Shown here: positions 52,783 to 63,358 of the stretch, piece after piece
Layout of the letters: each line of letters opens with the position of its first letter
How positions within the stretch are numbered: position 1 is the stretch's first letter
Assembly (NCBI GenBank): GCA_014058105.1
Contig: JACGCM010001011.1
Location: 2,485,501-2,549,500, forward strand
Length of the DNA stretch: 64,000 nucleotides
Direction of reading: 5' to 3'
From: Kingdonia uniflora
Lineage: Eukaryota; Streptophyta; Magnoliopsida; Ranunculales; Circaeasteraceae
Program-made: the position numbers and the translations under genes
Notes under the pieces: model-generated
Told to the model about the DNA's origin: nothing
Databases searched by the model: none
Seen by the model: the letters and a program-made list of their open reading frames with translations, nothing else

Positions 52783-53730
52783 CTAGACCATTCCACCATG
52801 TTTTTTCAGGATGGGGAAAAGGATCTGAAGAGGATTCAGGAGGCAAGTCCTGATTGGAACTGAAATAGGAAAAAAGAGGTAGTTTATACTCGGCGGATAG
52901 TTCAACTTCTTCTTCCAGTTTGGCACATGCCAGGCTGAGTGACACTTGTGGCTAAATAATATTGTGCATGAATTGGCAATTAGAGGGTCTAAATAAGGGG
53001 CCAATAATAAATATAAATCTGGTGGCGAGTATTTCATGATTGTAACATTTTGAAGGTTGCAAGAGCATAAGCTCTGCTAGCTGGGTTGCTTTTGTATCTT
53101 CTAGAAGCAGGGTATCTGTTGAGGAGTGATTCAGGAAAGTGGTTTGGAGGAATAGGAGAATGAGTAATAATATTTATCCTGTGGAGATTAGGGTAATAAT
53201 ATGTTTTGTGCAGTAAATTTGCCCATTCAGGAGGAATAGTGTTAATTTCCAGGAAAATTCTATCATGGGAGAACTAAATTGTGCTAAGGTTAACAATTTT
53301 ATAGCTGAGAAGAGGGGGAAAAGCTCAGAGGTCTTGAGGACAAGTGACTTCAATACTATAATGAACCTATTTTCAAAGAGCCATAGTTTATCAGGCTGGT
53401 GATGGGTACTTCTGATTAGGTATCCTGGACTACCATAAAAATTAATGGATTTTAGGGAAGATCTAGGAGGGGGAGTAGTAGAATAAAGATCTTTACTACA
53501 GGCTTCCCTGTTGGCCAAGGTTAATTCTGATTTGAAGATAGCTGAAAGATCAGGGTGATGAATTATGTCCAAAGTTTTAATCAAATGTTCAGTTTTTACC
53601 AAACTGATGTGTCTTTACCAGGAGCCGCTTGCTCTGGACTAGTCTTACTATTTCCCCGTGTAAGATCGTTTATAACCAACGAATCATTGGATTTATTGCT
53701 ATTGGAAGCCAGATGATGTTGTTTAGTATT
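52783..53730 (-). pseudogene. transactivator/inclusion-body-like protein, unit 1, broken
   Basis: It follows the protease in the same frame, then shifts at a small deletion after APGKDTS. It keeps SINFYGS-type and LWLFEN blocks (about 53460-53370) and a C-terminal block rich in Pro and aromatic residues (52783-53037). The motif EQAAPGKD resembles a conserved N-terminal motif of the caulimovirus translational transactivator, and the position just before the promoter agrees. In related viruses this protein allows reinitiation on the polycistronic RNA and forms inclusion bodies. Identity is inferred, not certain. Confidence 0.45.
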
Positions 53731-56625
53731 TTATGGTTTAATTTTCAGTTTACTTAAAGAGGTTCTACAAGTCCTGTGGGGAGTCCAAGAGTGATGTATG
53801 CCTCCATTGGGAGATAGAGGGTTTTCAAAAAAATTTATGAAATGAGCTAAAGTTGTCATTTTTATAGAAAAATTACTGTTGTTTGAAAAGGAAATAGTAT
53901 GACTGATAAGACCAGTCTTCTTATCCTTGTCATGCAGAAATGATCTAGTATGAGATTGTTCATTTGGTAAAATAATTAAGTTATTATCCAGTGGGGATCC
54001 AGGCATTAAAACTGTATGGGGTTTTGTAGTTGGTAGATTATCTACCATAATTTGGATAGGGCCTGAGCTAAGCAGAAGAAGTTCTGCTTCTGAAAAAGAC
54101 TGAAAGTCAATATGATTAGTAATAATGTCAAAATAAATATCGTGGCCCTGATAAGTACAAATTATTCCTGTTGGAGTAATACTATGGAAAGGCATAAGAA
54201 GATTGAAAAAGGGAGCTCCTAAAATAACTTGTTGTAAATTCCTCATGCAAAGAAATACAGAAGGAATATTCTAGTTGTTATTACAGATAGAAACTTATAA
54301 AATTTTATATTTACTATTCATTCTAGTACCACTAGTAGAGGTAAGAGATTGAGATGTTTTTTCAAAATACTTGGTAGGAACTAAGCTTTCTTGAATACAG
54401 TTTAAATCAACCTCACTATCGACTACGGCAATACCATGAATGGTATATTTATGTCTAATAATAAGAGTAATTTGAATGTACCATTTTGGGGATGATATTC
54501 TGTAAAGGAGATGCAAATGAGAGTTATTTATCTACTCAGTCTATGGACTAACAGAAGCAGTGGTTAGAATTGGTTGTTTGTCCTTTTGTTTGAATGTCAT
54601 TATATTATCATACTTTTGAAGGGAGAGATTAATACTTATGATTTCATATTTTAAGTGATTAATTTCTTTTTGTAAGTCTTGAATAGTGATAGGTTTAGCA
54701 GTCTCCATTCGTCTGAGAATATCTTAGAAATTATAATAATTATTTGTAGGGAGTTTAGGTGCTATATTGGGTTTTGGATTTTACTTTATCATTTGCTGAA
54801 TACACAGATTTAGAGTTTGAGTCCTTTTTTTAGGATCAGGGATTTTATCAATAATGGATATCAGCCGGCTTTGGTTTGCTGTTAAAGTATTAAGTTCTAA
54901 ACCATTTATTTCCATAATGGCTTTCCAGTAATCTGCAGGATTGGAGCCTTAACATTTGTCACAAGGTGCTTCCTCTGTTGAAGAGGAACCACTGTGATCA
55001 ATGTAGTTGACTGTTTTGGAGCTACCCGAAGAACTGTCTTCCAAAGTTGAATTGAGAAAGATTTTACTTAACTGAAGTTTAAATCCTTCATCTAGGTGAA
55101 GTTCTTGTAGTTTTCATTTGGTCGCACACTTGTTGGACAAGTGTCCTTGTTTACCACACTTATGGCAAGTGAGAGTTTCAGTTTGTTTGGAAGAGCTGGC
55201 ATGAGGTAAATGCCTTTTATGTTTTTTACGTTTTTGGTAATAAGAATCATCTTGATCCTTATGTTTTATGTTACGACCTTTTCTCATGTGGTGAGATTGT
55301 TGTTTGGTATGAGGGCAGTGTTTACTATAGTGTTTACTAGGATAAGTAACCGGAAGGTCATAGGCAAATTAGAGACATAATTCTCCAATTTCCTTTTTCC
55401 CAGCTAGATTCTACTTTTTAAGGAGATAATAGAGTTATAGGTAATTACAGATACCCAGACCTTCTTGGGAATAGACACCAATAATATGACCATAAGTATA
55501 GTTATGGTAAGGTATAAAATTGCAATCATACTGCTCCCTAAGCTTCTTATGGACTTTAGCAGTAAATAATGGTGGAAGTCCATCAATGATTCTGGCTTTC
55601 CAATGTTCTGCATTGGCATCACTGCGCTACATGACATTGCATATATAAACATCCTTGTACCACCTAAAATGGGTGAAAGAAGGGCATCTAAGGTTCTGAA
55701 GGAGTTATCTATTCCTTTCAAGTCTTTGTGGTTGATAACCCACAAAATGAAAAAGGACAGTCTAGATAAGAATGTAAACATCATCTTTGATAGGGATAGT
55801 ACTAGTTCCTTCCGTTTGGACAGATCCAAGGATTTCTATCATCTGATCATGAGTGATTACGTTGTCCCACCAGCCTTTAAGACTGTATGTAAACCCATTA
55901 GCAATAAATTTGGCGACATTGTCATCTTCAATACCATAAGTTTTACAGATACAACCATACATAAGCATTTTATAAATTATTACATAAATTTGGTATTCTG
56001 ATAAACCATCAATAATCCATTCATTCCCATTATAAGATATTTGATTTTGAAAGGAATTTTCTACGAATAAATGATCCTGAGGGGTAGGTCTTTTATAATA
56101 TGTCTTTACCAAGGATGGTTCATATTCGATTTTATAAAGATTGGCTTCATCATCTTGGATGAGAATTTCGGATTGATCATCAGAGGTTGCTTCTGAAGTA
56201 GAGATTTTTTCTTGAGTATTAACACTTAGTTGTTTAATTCGTTCAACCAAAAGGTCAACAAACTCAAAATCTAGAGAATCTGATAGCTTAAAGTCATTGA
56301 GTAGGAATGTTGGTTTACTATCAACACTATGTGTACTAGATGATGTACTGGCGGTATCAATGTTGATATTACTGGTAGTTTGGATATGATCTTCAATACG
56401 GCTCAGTTGGTTACCTACCGTTTGAAGACTGACATTAGTCCAATTATTCTGCTTGATAACTAGATAAACATTAGTTATTTGGTTGGTAGGATGGGCAACG
56501 GCGTGAGCCTCCAAAGTCTTGGATGTGGGACTTCCTTTGGTTAAATGGAGAGATTCAGGGGGAGGGTGAATAAATTGGACTTCTGTGTCATCTGATTTGA
56601 CCCATTTTTTGGTGAAATCTTCCAT
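53731..56625 (-). pseudogene. coat protein and aspartic protease ORF, unit 1
   Basis: ATG 56625 (MEDFTKKWVKSDD) is shared with unit 2. One frame runs through to 53731 without an indel but with more than a dozen stops. In order: an acidic N-terminus; a capsid core with GWWDN and FRWYKDVY, then EHWKARIIDGLPPLF; a basic Lys/His stretch; a zinc knuckle at 55126-55167 with all four ligands (CX2CX4HX4C); a spacer; and a retropepsin with DSE at 54412-54420 where DSG is required, then QVILGAPFFN. The coat protein packages viral nucleic acid and the protease matures the polyprotein. Reverse transcriptase would normally follow but is absent. Confidence 0.82.
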
Positions 56626-56641
56626 ATTACTAAAAAATATA

Positions 56642-56851
56642 TTAAGGACAAGGATACCATGTTCTGAACCAGTCACAATAGAATGTGATCTTTTGGCTTC
56701 GTTCAATATCATGGTAGTCAATGTCTTCAATAAGGTAAAATGTTTCTCTTGGAAAAGTTTTCCAATATAATTTTCAGAATTCATCATGACTGGAAGTCAT
56801 GAATTCGTTACTGATGATCTGGCGAATAAAAGAGTTAGGGCTTAAATCCAT
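56642..56851 (-). pseudogene. conserved 69-codon small ORF, unit 1
   Basis: ATG 56851 to TAA 56642-56644, with one internal TGA. It begins MDLSPNSFIRQ and ends WYPCP, in a frame different from the coat ORF, which begins 17 bases further on. Unit 2 has an ORF of exactly the same length, start and stop (63141-63350). Small ORFs between movement and coat genes are known in several caulimovirid genera, but I cannot assign this one. Conserved length and charged residues (IERSQKIT) argue that it is coding. Confidence 0.55.
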
Positions 56852-56897
56852 AAAAATTGTTAAACATAGAACTTGCTTCTGATATAGGGGAAGTAAT

Positions 56898-57917
56898 TTA
56901 ATCTACTTCTATCCTGGTATTGGTAGAGGGAACATTATAGATGCCATGAGGAATCAGGTAATAAGAAAGTTTAATTCCCTGAATAATAGATTCATATGTA
57001 GAATGTCTAGAAACTGATGGTATGGAAGAAGGGCATGAGATGTGGTAAGGAATGTCGTCCTCATTGGGTATCTGTCTACAAGACCTACTCTTATAGAGAG
57101 ATAGTTTGATGGGACGGGATGCAAAGGTTACCTCTACATCACCATCAAGAGTTTGGATGATTTGGTTTACTTGGTTGGTAAACTGAGGTCTGGGGACAAC
57201 AACTCTAGGTAAGACCCATTCAGTAGGGATATTTAGTTCATCCAAATTTATAAGTTTTTTGACTGTAATATTAGTAATTAAGCATTAACTATGAACTGCT
57301 ACAGGTGGACAGGGTTCACTTTTCAGAATAGCTTGAAGGCATAAGGTATTCATAGCCTTATAGTGGATTTAGTATATAACGGCTATAACTTCAGCGCCAG
57401 GGATAAAATCATATCCCTGTGTCTGGATTCGCAGACTAATAGCATCAAATATAGACTTATCTGTGAAGGACAAGGTTAAGTTGGGATAAACATCAAAATA
57501 AACTGGTCCATGACAAAGCCTAGTCTGAATGATGCCCACAAGAGATAATTTAAATTCTCGACTCCTCTCGTCCCTAAGGTATGCAAGAATACTAAAATTG
57601 ATCCCTAAGAGCGTCAAAGGTTTGAATGCTACTTGGATGCATCCAACATGCAGATAATTATATTTTTTAGAATATCTTTCAATATCATGCTGGTTAAGAA
57701 GTTTTTAGGTATGACATCCACTGTTAAGAGCTATGGATTGCTTCATAATCTTGATATTATCCTGGCTAATGAAGTCGAACATACATTTTTTATAAATTAA
57801 TTTGGACTTAATAGTTGGTATAGTCCATTAATTCAGTTGCTGGATTTGTTTAAACCCTATTAATTTAGAATTTTTTATAGATGATTGGTCCTCATGGGAC
57901 CTATTAAGTTCATCCAT
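56898..57917 (-). pseudogene. movement protein (30K superfamily), unit 1
   Basis: ATG 57917 (MDELNRSHED) starts one frame that runs to 56898 with several stops and no frameshift. The core YLHVGCIQVAFKPLT, GIIQTRLCHGPVYFDVYP and GYDFIPGAEVIAVIY (57650-57370) is typical of caulimovirid movement proteins. A C-terminal part has EWVLPRVVVPRPQF. Such proteins bind nucleic acid and modify plasmodesmata for cell-to-cell spread. The final TAA at 56898-56900 is CAA in unit 2, so the original end lay slightly further on. Confidence 0.87.
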
Positions 57918-58386
57918 ATGTGAGGGATGGATCACATAGATATGAAATTCCCATATAGGAATTTCAGTACGGTTAGTGTTGATCTTCGTTTCCTGACAAA
58001 GATGTTTAACCAGTATAATCGTAAAAAGGTATTATATATGGTTACTACTGGTCTCCTTTCCCTGAAAAAGAAATGTTTGAACAGTATAGTCTCAGTGAAA
58101 AACTCAGGTGCACATCTGTCAATAATTTATCGGCTAAACGTCCACTTTAAAGACAACAATGCCATACGCGACTTGGGTGACGTACGATACCAAATTTGTT
58201 CACCAGACTAGGCTGAGAAAATATTTTCAACCAGAGAAAGAAGAAAGCTGTAAACACACCAATATATCTCTCCAGACTATGCTGAGAAAGCATTTTTAAT
58301 CAAGAAAGAAGATAAGCAGTAAAGCATACCTAGTTCACATATGACATTTATCATACCTACGCGAACCAAAAAATTAGCCACACATG
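57918..58386 (-). other. pararetrovirus leader, unit 1
   Basis: About 470 bp between the primer site and the movement protein ATG, with short frames only. A tandem CAGTATAGTCT/CAGCATAGTCTGGAGAG-like pair lies near 58212 and 58275. Long leaders of this kind precede the first ORF in caulimovirids. A 94-codon frame on the other strand is not considered real. Confidence 0.6.
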
Positions 58387-58398
58387 GCTTTGATACCA
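58387..58398 (-). other. primer binding site, tRNA-iMet type, unit 1
   Basis: Minus-strand TGGTATCAAAGC matches the plant initiator-Met site TGGTATCAGAGC at 11 of 12 bases. It marks the origin of minus-strand synthesis, hence the conventional start of the viral genome. Confidence 0.85.
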
Positions 58399-58732
58399 AG
58401 AAAAGATATGGATCTAATCAAAATGGCTAATAATAACTTAAAACTAAACAAATTTGCAATTTAGAACATTAATAAACTAAATTAAAGCACAAAAACTCAA
58501 AACATAAAATAACTTTGTTGTTCTTTCTACAAGTATGTGGCCAAAGGCTACCTAACTGTTTTATGATTAATTCAGATACCTTCTTTCCTACAAGAAAAAT
58601 ACCAAGGTAGAGCTGATTGTCAATAGTCATTGGCTAAATCGCCCTTAGAGAGAAACGAGCGCAAGAATACTTGGAATGGAACAAACTAATACATTCAGAT
58701 ATACAGATACTTTAACAAACAAATTTTAAAAC

Positions 58733-58738
58733 TTTATT
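58733..58738 (-). terminator. polyadenylation signal, unit 2
   Basis: Minus-strand AATAAA in TTTGAATAAAG, identical in context to unit 1. Confidence 0.7.
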
Positions 58739-58887
58739 CAAATAGTAGTAGTACTTACATAGAATGGATGAAGATGTACAGTGGATGGAGGTGGTAGCTT
58801 ACAAACTTAGAACTTAGTTAACGAACTTAGAAACTGGAAAATTTAAGAGTAATTGAAAGCGTACATAGAAATGAGCTCTCTGGCTTC

Positions 58888-58894
58888 TTATTTA
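58888..58894 (-). promoter_or_regulatory. pararetrovirus promoter TATA box, unit 2 (altered)
   Basis: Minus-strand TAAATAA stands where unit 1 has TATATAA; the surroundings are conserved. Confidence 0.6.
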
Positions 58895-58967
58895 GACGGG
58901 GACAGATTCCAAATGGTTTGAAGTCCGTAATGCTATCCAGGTTGGAGTTGTCTTTGTAGATGACAAG

Positions 58968-59070
58968 GTAAGTAGTCTTCGGGTCCCATAAAGTAGTCTT
59001 CGGGTCCCGCAAAGTGGCTGGTAGGTCCCACAAAGTGGCTAGCAGGTCCTATAAAGTGATTGGTCCCACT
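58968..59070 (-). repeat. 21-22-bp promoter repeats, unit 2
   Basis: Four imperfect tandem units of the type GGTCCCACAAAGTGGCTGGTA (plus-strand text), plus a partial fifth, lie 80-180 bp upstream of the TATA box. Unit 1 has only about two. They resemble enhancer repeats of pararetrovirus promoters in position; an enhancer role is inferred. Confidence 0.7.
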
Positions 59071-59275
59071 ACTTTTGACCTTTTTTAGAAATAAAGTTGG
59101 TGGAGGTATTTCGGAGTGTAATTTCTTTGGAGAAGTGTTTTGTGGATCCCACAAAGTGGAGAAACTTATGATTACGGTTTGTCTCGGTGTACTAGTGGCA
59201 AAACAATTTAATACGGCTTGCCTCGGTATACTAAGTGCGGGAGTACTGCTGGGAATTAGAAATGAGCTATCCATG

Positions 59276-60292
59276 TCAGTCGACACCATTCAACAATGTT
59301 TGTTCAGGATGGGGAAATGGATTTTGAGAGGTTTCGGGAGGCAAGTCTTGATTGGGACTGAAATAGGAAAAAAGGGGTGGTTTGTACTGGGCAGATAGTT
59401 TGGCTCCTTCTTCCTGTTTGGCAGATGCCAGGCAGAGTGGCACTTGTTGCTGAATAATATTGTGTAGGAATTGGCCATTATAAGGTCTGAATAAAGGGAC
59501 AATTGCACATATAAAGTAGCCTTCTGCATAAATCTGGTGGTGAGTGTTCCATGGTTGGAACATTTTGATGGTTACAAGAGTATAGGCTCTGCTAGTTGGT
59601 TTGTTCCTGTATCTACTAGAAGCAGGGTATCTATTGAGGAGTAATTCAAAAAAGTGGTCTGGAGGAATAGGAGAATGAGTAATAATATTTATTCAGTTAA
59701 GACTTGGATAATAATATGTTTTGTATTGTAAATTAACCCATTCAGGAGGAATAGTGTTAATATCCAGGTAAATTCTATCATGATGGGACAAAATTGCACT
59801 AAGGTTAGCAATTGTATAGTAGAGAAGATGGGGAAAACCTCGGAGGTCTTGAGGACAAGTGACTTCCAAGACTGTAATAAACCCATTTTCAAATAGTCAT
59901 TGTTTATCAGGCTGGGGATGGGTGCTTCTGATTAGGTATCCAGGACTACCATAAAAATTAATAGATTTTAGGGAAGATTCTGGAGGCGGAGTAGTAGAAT
60001 AAAGATCTTTACTACGGGCTTCCCAGTTGGCCAAGGTTAATTCTGATTTGGAGATAGCTGAAAGTTTAGGGTGATGAATTATGTCTAAAGTTTTAATCGA
60101 ACGTTCATCTTTTACCAAGCTGACAGGTATCAACGGGTTTGGTGTATCTTTACCAGGAACCGTTTGCTCTGTACTAGTTTTACTGTTTCCCCGAGTAAGA
60201 TCGGTTATAACCAATGAATAATTGGATTTATAGCTATCTAAAGCCAGATGATGCTGCTTAGTATTTTCTGGTTTAATATTCAGTTTACTCAA
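59276..60292 (-). pseudogene. transactivator/inclusion-body-like protein, unit 2
   Basis: It is nearly open: about 339 codons in one frame with two TGA stops. It begins SKLNIKPENTKQHH, shows EQTVPGKDTPNPL (about 60170), SINFYGSPGYLIRST (about 59955), LFENGFITVLEV and a long Pro/aromatic-rich C-terminus ending LLNGVD. EQ-x-x-PGK-x-x-x-NPL resembles a motif in caulimovirus transactivator proteins, and the gene lies last before the promoter. The rest is too diverged to judge by eye. Alternatives are an aphid-transmission-type or genus-specific protein. Confidence 0.5.
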
Positions 60293-60299
60293 CGAGGTT

Positions 60300-63125
60300 C
60301 TACGAGTCCAGTGGGGAGTCCAAGAGTGATGTATGCCTCCATTGGGAGATATAGGGTTTTTAGAATTTTTTATGAAATGAGCCTAATTTGTAATTTTTAT
60401 AGAAAAATTACTGTTTGTCTGAAAAGGAAATAGTGCGACTGATAAAACCAGTCTTCTTATCCTTGTCATGCAAAATTGATCGAGTATGAGACTGTTCAGT
60501 TGCTAAAATAATTCGGTTATTATCCAGCGGAGATCCATGCAGTAAAATTGTATGGGGTTCTGCAGTGGGTAAATTATCTACCATAATTTGGATAGGTCCT
60601 GAGCTAAGTTAAAGAAGTTTTTCTCCTGAAAAAGACTGAAACTCATTATGATTAGAAATAAAGTTAAAAGTAATATCGTGGCCCCGATATGTACCAATTA
60701 TTCCTGTTGGAGTAATAATATGCAAAGGCATAAGAAGATTGAGAAAGGGAGCTCCTAAAATAACTTGTTGCTGAAAATTCCTTACGCAAAGAAATACAGA
60801 AGGAATATTCTGGTTGCTATTACTGATAGAAACTTGTGAAATTTAATATTGACTATTCATTCTAGTACCACTAGTAGAGGTAAGTGATTGAGTAGGTTTT
60901 TTAAAATACTTGGTATGAACCAAGCTTTCTTGAATACAGTTTAAATAAGCCCCACTATCGACTAGGGCAATACCATGAATGGTATATTTATGTTGGATAA
61001 TAAGAGTAATTTGAATATACCATTTTGAGGATGATATTCTATGAAGGAGATGCAGATGAAAGTTATTTGTCTTCTCAGCCTATGGACTAACAGAAGCAGT
61101 GGTTAGAATTGGATGTTTGTCCATTTGTTCGAATGTCATAAGATTATCATACTTTTGGAGGGAGAGTTTGATACTTATGATTTTAGATTTCAAGTGATTA
61201 ATTTCTTTTTGAAATTCTTGAATAGTAATAGGTTTAGTAGTCTCCAGTCGTCTGAGGATATCTTAGAAATTATAATAATTATTTGTAGGGAGTTTAGGTG
61301 TTGCATTGGGTTTCGGATTTTCCTTTATCATCTGTTGGATACACCAATTTAGAATTTGAGGCCTAGTTTCTAGATTAGGGATTTAATCAATAATGGATAT
61401 CAGCTGGATTTGGTTTGTTGTTAAGGTATTGAGCTGGAAACCATTCATTTCCACAATTGCTTTCTAGTAATTTGGAGGATTGGAGCCATAACATTTGCCA
61501 CAACATGCTTCTTATGTTGAAGAGGGACCATTGTGATCAATGTGGTTTACTACTTCGGAGGTATCCGAAGAACTGTCTTCCAATGTTGTATTAAGCAAGA
61601 GTTTACTTAGCTAAAGTTTTAATCCTTCATCTAGGTGAAGTTCTTGTAGTTTTGGTTTGGTAGCACACTTGTTGGCTAAGTGTCTTTGTTTACCACACTT
61701 ATAGCAAGTGCGAAGTTCAGTTTATTTGGAAGAGTTGGCATGAGGTAAATGCATTTTACGTTTTTTTTATTTTTGGTAATTATAATCATCTTGATCCTTA
61801 TACATTCTATTATGACCTTTTCTCATGTGGTGAGATTGCTGTTTGGTATGAGGGCGGTGTTTACTAGGATAAGTAATAGGAAGGTCATAGGAAAATTGGT
61901 GACAAAATTCTCCAATTTCCTTTTTCCCCGTTTGATTCTTCTTTTTAATTTGAAAATAGATTTTTAGGTCATTACAGATACCCAGACCTATTTCGGTATA
62001 AACACCAATAATATGACCATAAGTATAGTTATGGTAAGATATGAAATTGCCAATATACTGGCCCTTATGCTTCTGACGGACTTTAGCAGTAAATAATGGT
62101 GGAAGTCCGTCAATGAATCTGGCTTTCCAATGTTCTACATTGGCATCACTGCGCTAAAATGGATGAAAGAGAAGGATATCTAAGGTTCAGATTGAGTTCC
62201 CTATTCCTTTCATGTCTTTCTGGTGAAAGACCCATAAAATATAAAAGGATAGTCTGGATAAGGAAGTAAACAACATCTTTTAGAGGGATAGTACTAGTTC
62301 CTTCCATTTTGACTGATCCAAGGATTTCTATCTTCTGATCATGACTGATTGCATTGTCCTACTAGCCTTTAAGACTGTCTGTGAACCCATTTGCAATAAA
62401 TTTGGCGACGTTGTCATCTTCATTACCATCAGTTTTATAGATACAGGCATACATAAGCATTTTATGAATAATTTTATAAATTTGGTATTCTGATAAACCA
62501 TCAATATTCCATTCATAAATTGTACGTCTATTATAAGACGCTTGATTTTGAAAGGAATCTTCTTCGAATAAAAGATCCTGAGGGTAGGTCTTTATAATAT
62601 CTCTTTAACTGGGATGGTTTATTTTCGATTTTATAAAGATTGGCTTCATCATCTTGGATGATAATTTTTGACTGATCATCAGAGGTTGCTTCGGAAGAAG
62701 AAGTTTTTTTCTAGAGTAATAACACTAAGCTACTTAATTCGTTCAACCAAAAGGTCAACAAGCTCAGAATCCTTAGAATCTGATAGGTTATAGTCATTGA
62801 CAAGGAATGCTGGTTTAATATCCGCACTATGTGTACTAGATGATGTACTGGCTGTATCAATGTCGATATTACTGGTATTTAGGATGTGATCTTTGATACG
62901 ACTCATCTGGTTACCTATCGTTTGAAGAATGACATTAGTCCAATTATCCGGTTTAATAACTAGAGTAGCATCAGTTATTTGGCTGAAAGGATGGGCAATG
63001 GCGTGAGCCTCCAAAGTTATGGATGTAGGACTTCCTTTTGTTAAATTGAGAGATTCACGAGGAGGATGGAGAGATTGGACTTCTGTGTCATCTGATTTGA
63101 CCCATTTTTTGGTAAAATCTTCCAT
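60300..63125 (-). pseudogene. coat protein and aspartic protease ORF, unit 2
   Basis: It starts at ATG 63125 (MEDFTKKWVKSDD). It carries the same blocks as unit 1 but also frameshifts. The zinc knuckle at 61665-61706 keeps all four ligands. The protease active site has DSGA with Asp at 60957-60959, intact here in contrast to unit 1. The region near 60690-60770 keeps the QVILGAPF-like block. Many stops are present. As in unit 1, the protease passes into the transactivator-like ORF with no RT between. Confidence 0.78.
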
Positions 63126-63140
63126 ATTACTAATAATGTA

Positions 63141-63350
63141 TTAAGAACAAGGATACCATGTTGGGAACCAGTCTCAAAATAATGTGATCTTTTGGCTTCG
63201 TTCAATCTCATAGTAGTAAATTTCTTCAATAAGCTGTAATGTTACTCTTGGAAAAAAATTCCAATACAACTTTTTGAATTTATTATGATTGGAGGTCATG
63301 AATTCGTTGTTGATGAACTGGCGAATAAAAGAGTTAGGGCTTAAATCCAT
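63141..63350 (-). pseudogene. conserved 69-codon small ORF, unit 2
   Basis: ATG 63350 (MDLSPNSFIRQ) to TAA 63141-63143 with one TGA eleven codons from the end. It has the same length as the unit 1 copy and no indel. Substitutions are many, but the frame is kept. Confidence 0.55.
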
Positions 63351-63358
63351 AACCATTG

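Larger units (their letters stand above)
51978..58398 (-). mobile_element. endogenous caulimovirid, unit 1
   Basis: Minus-strand order: primer site, leader, movement protein, 69-codon small ORF, coat/protease ORF, transactivator-like ORF, promoter and polyadenylation signal. No reverse transcriptase or RNase H motif (YIDD/FIDD-type box, DFSG- or TDAS-type motifs) is visible in any frame I checked between the protease and the promoter. The unit is about 6.4-6.5 kb; known exogenous members are usually 7-8 kb or more. It stands head-to-tail with unit 2. The frames are closed by many stops, so it is an old, inactive integrant. Confidence 0.85.

Noticed and set aside
55603..56001. 132-codon plus-strand frame
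   Set aside because: Shadow of the coat protein ORF, which is better supported by homologous blocks in unit 2.
57927..58211. 94-codon plus-strand frame in the viral leader
   Set aside because: It lies opposite a leader region, has no recognisable content, and the leader is expected to be non-coding.
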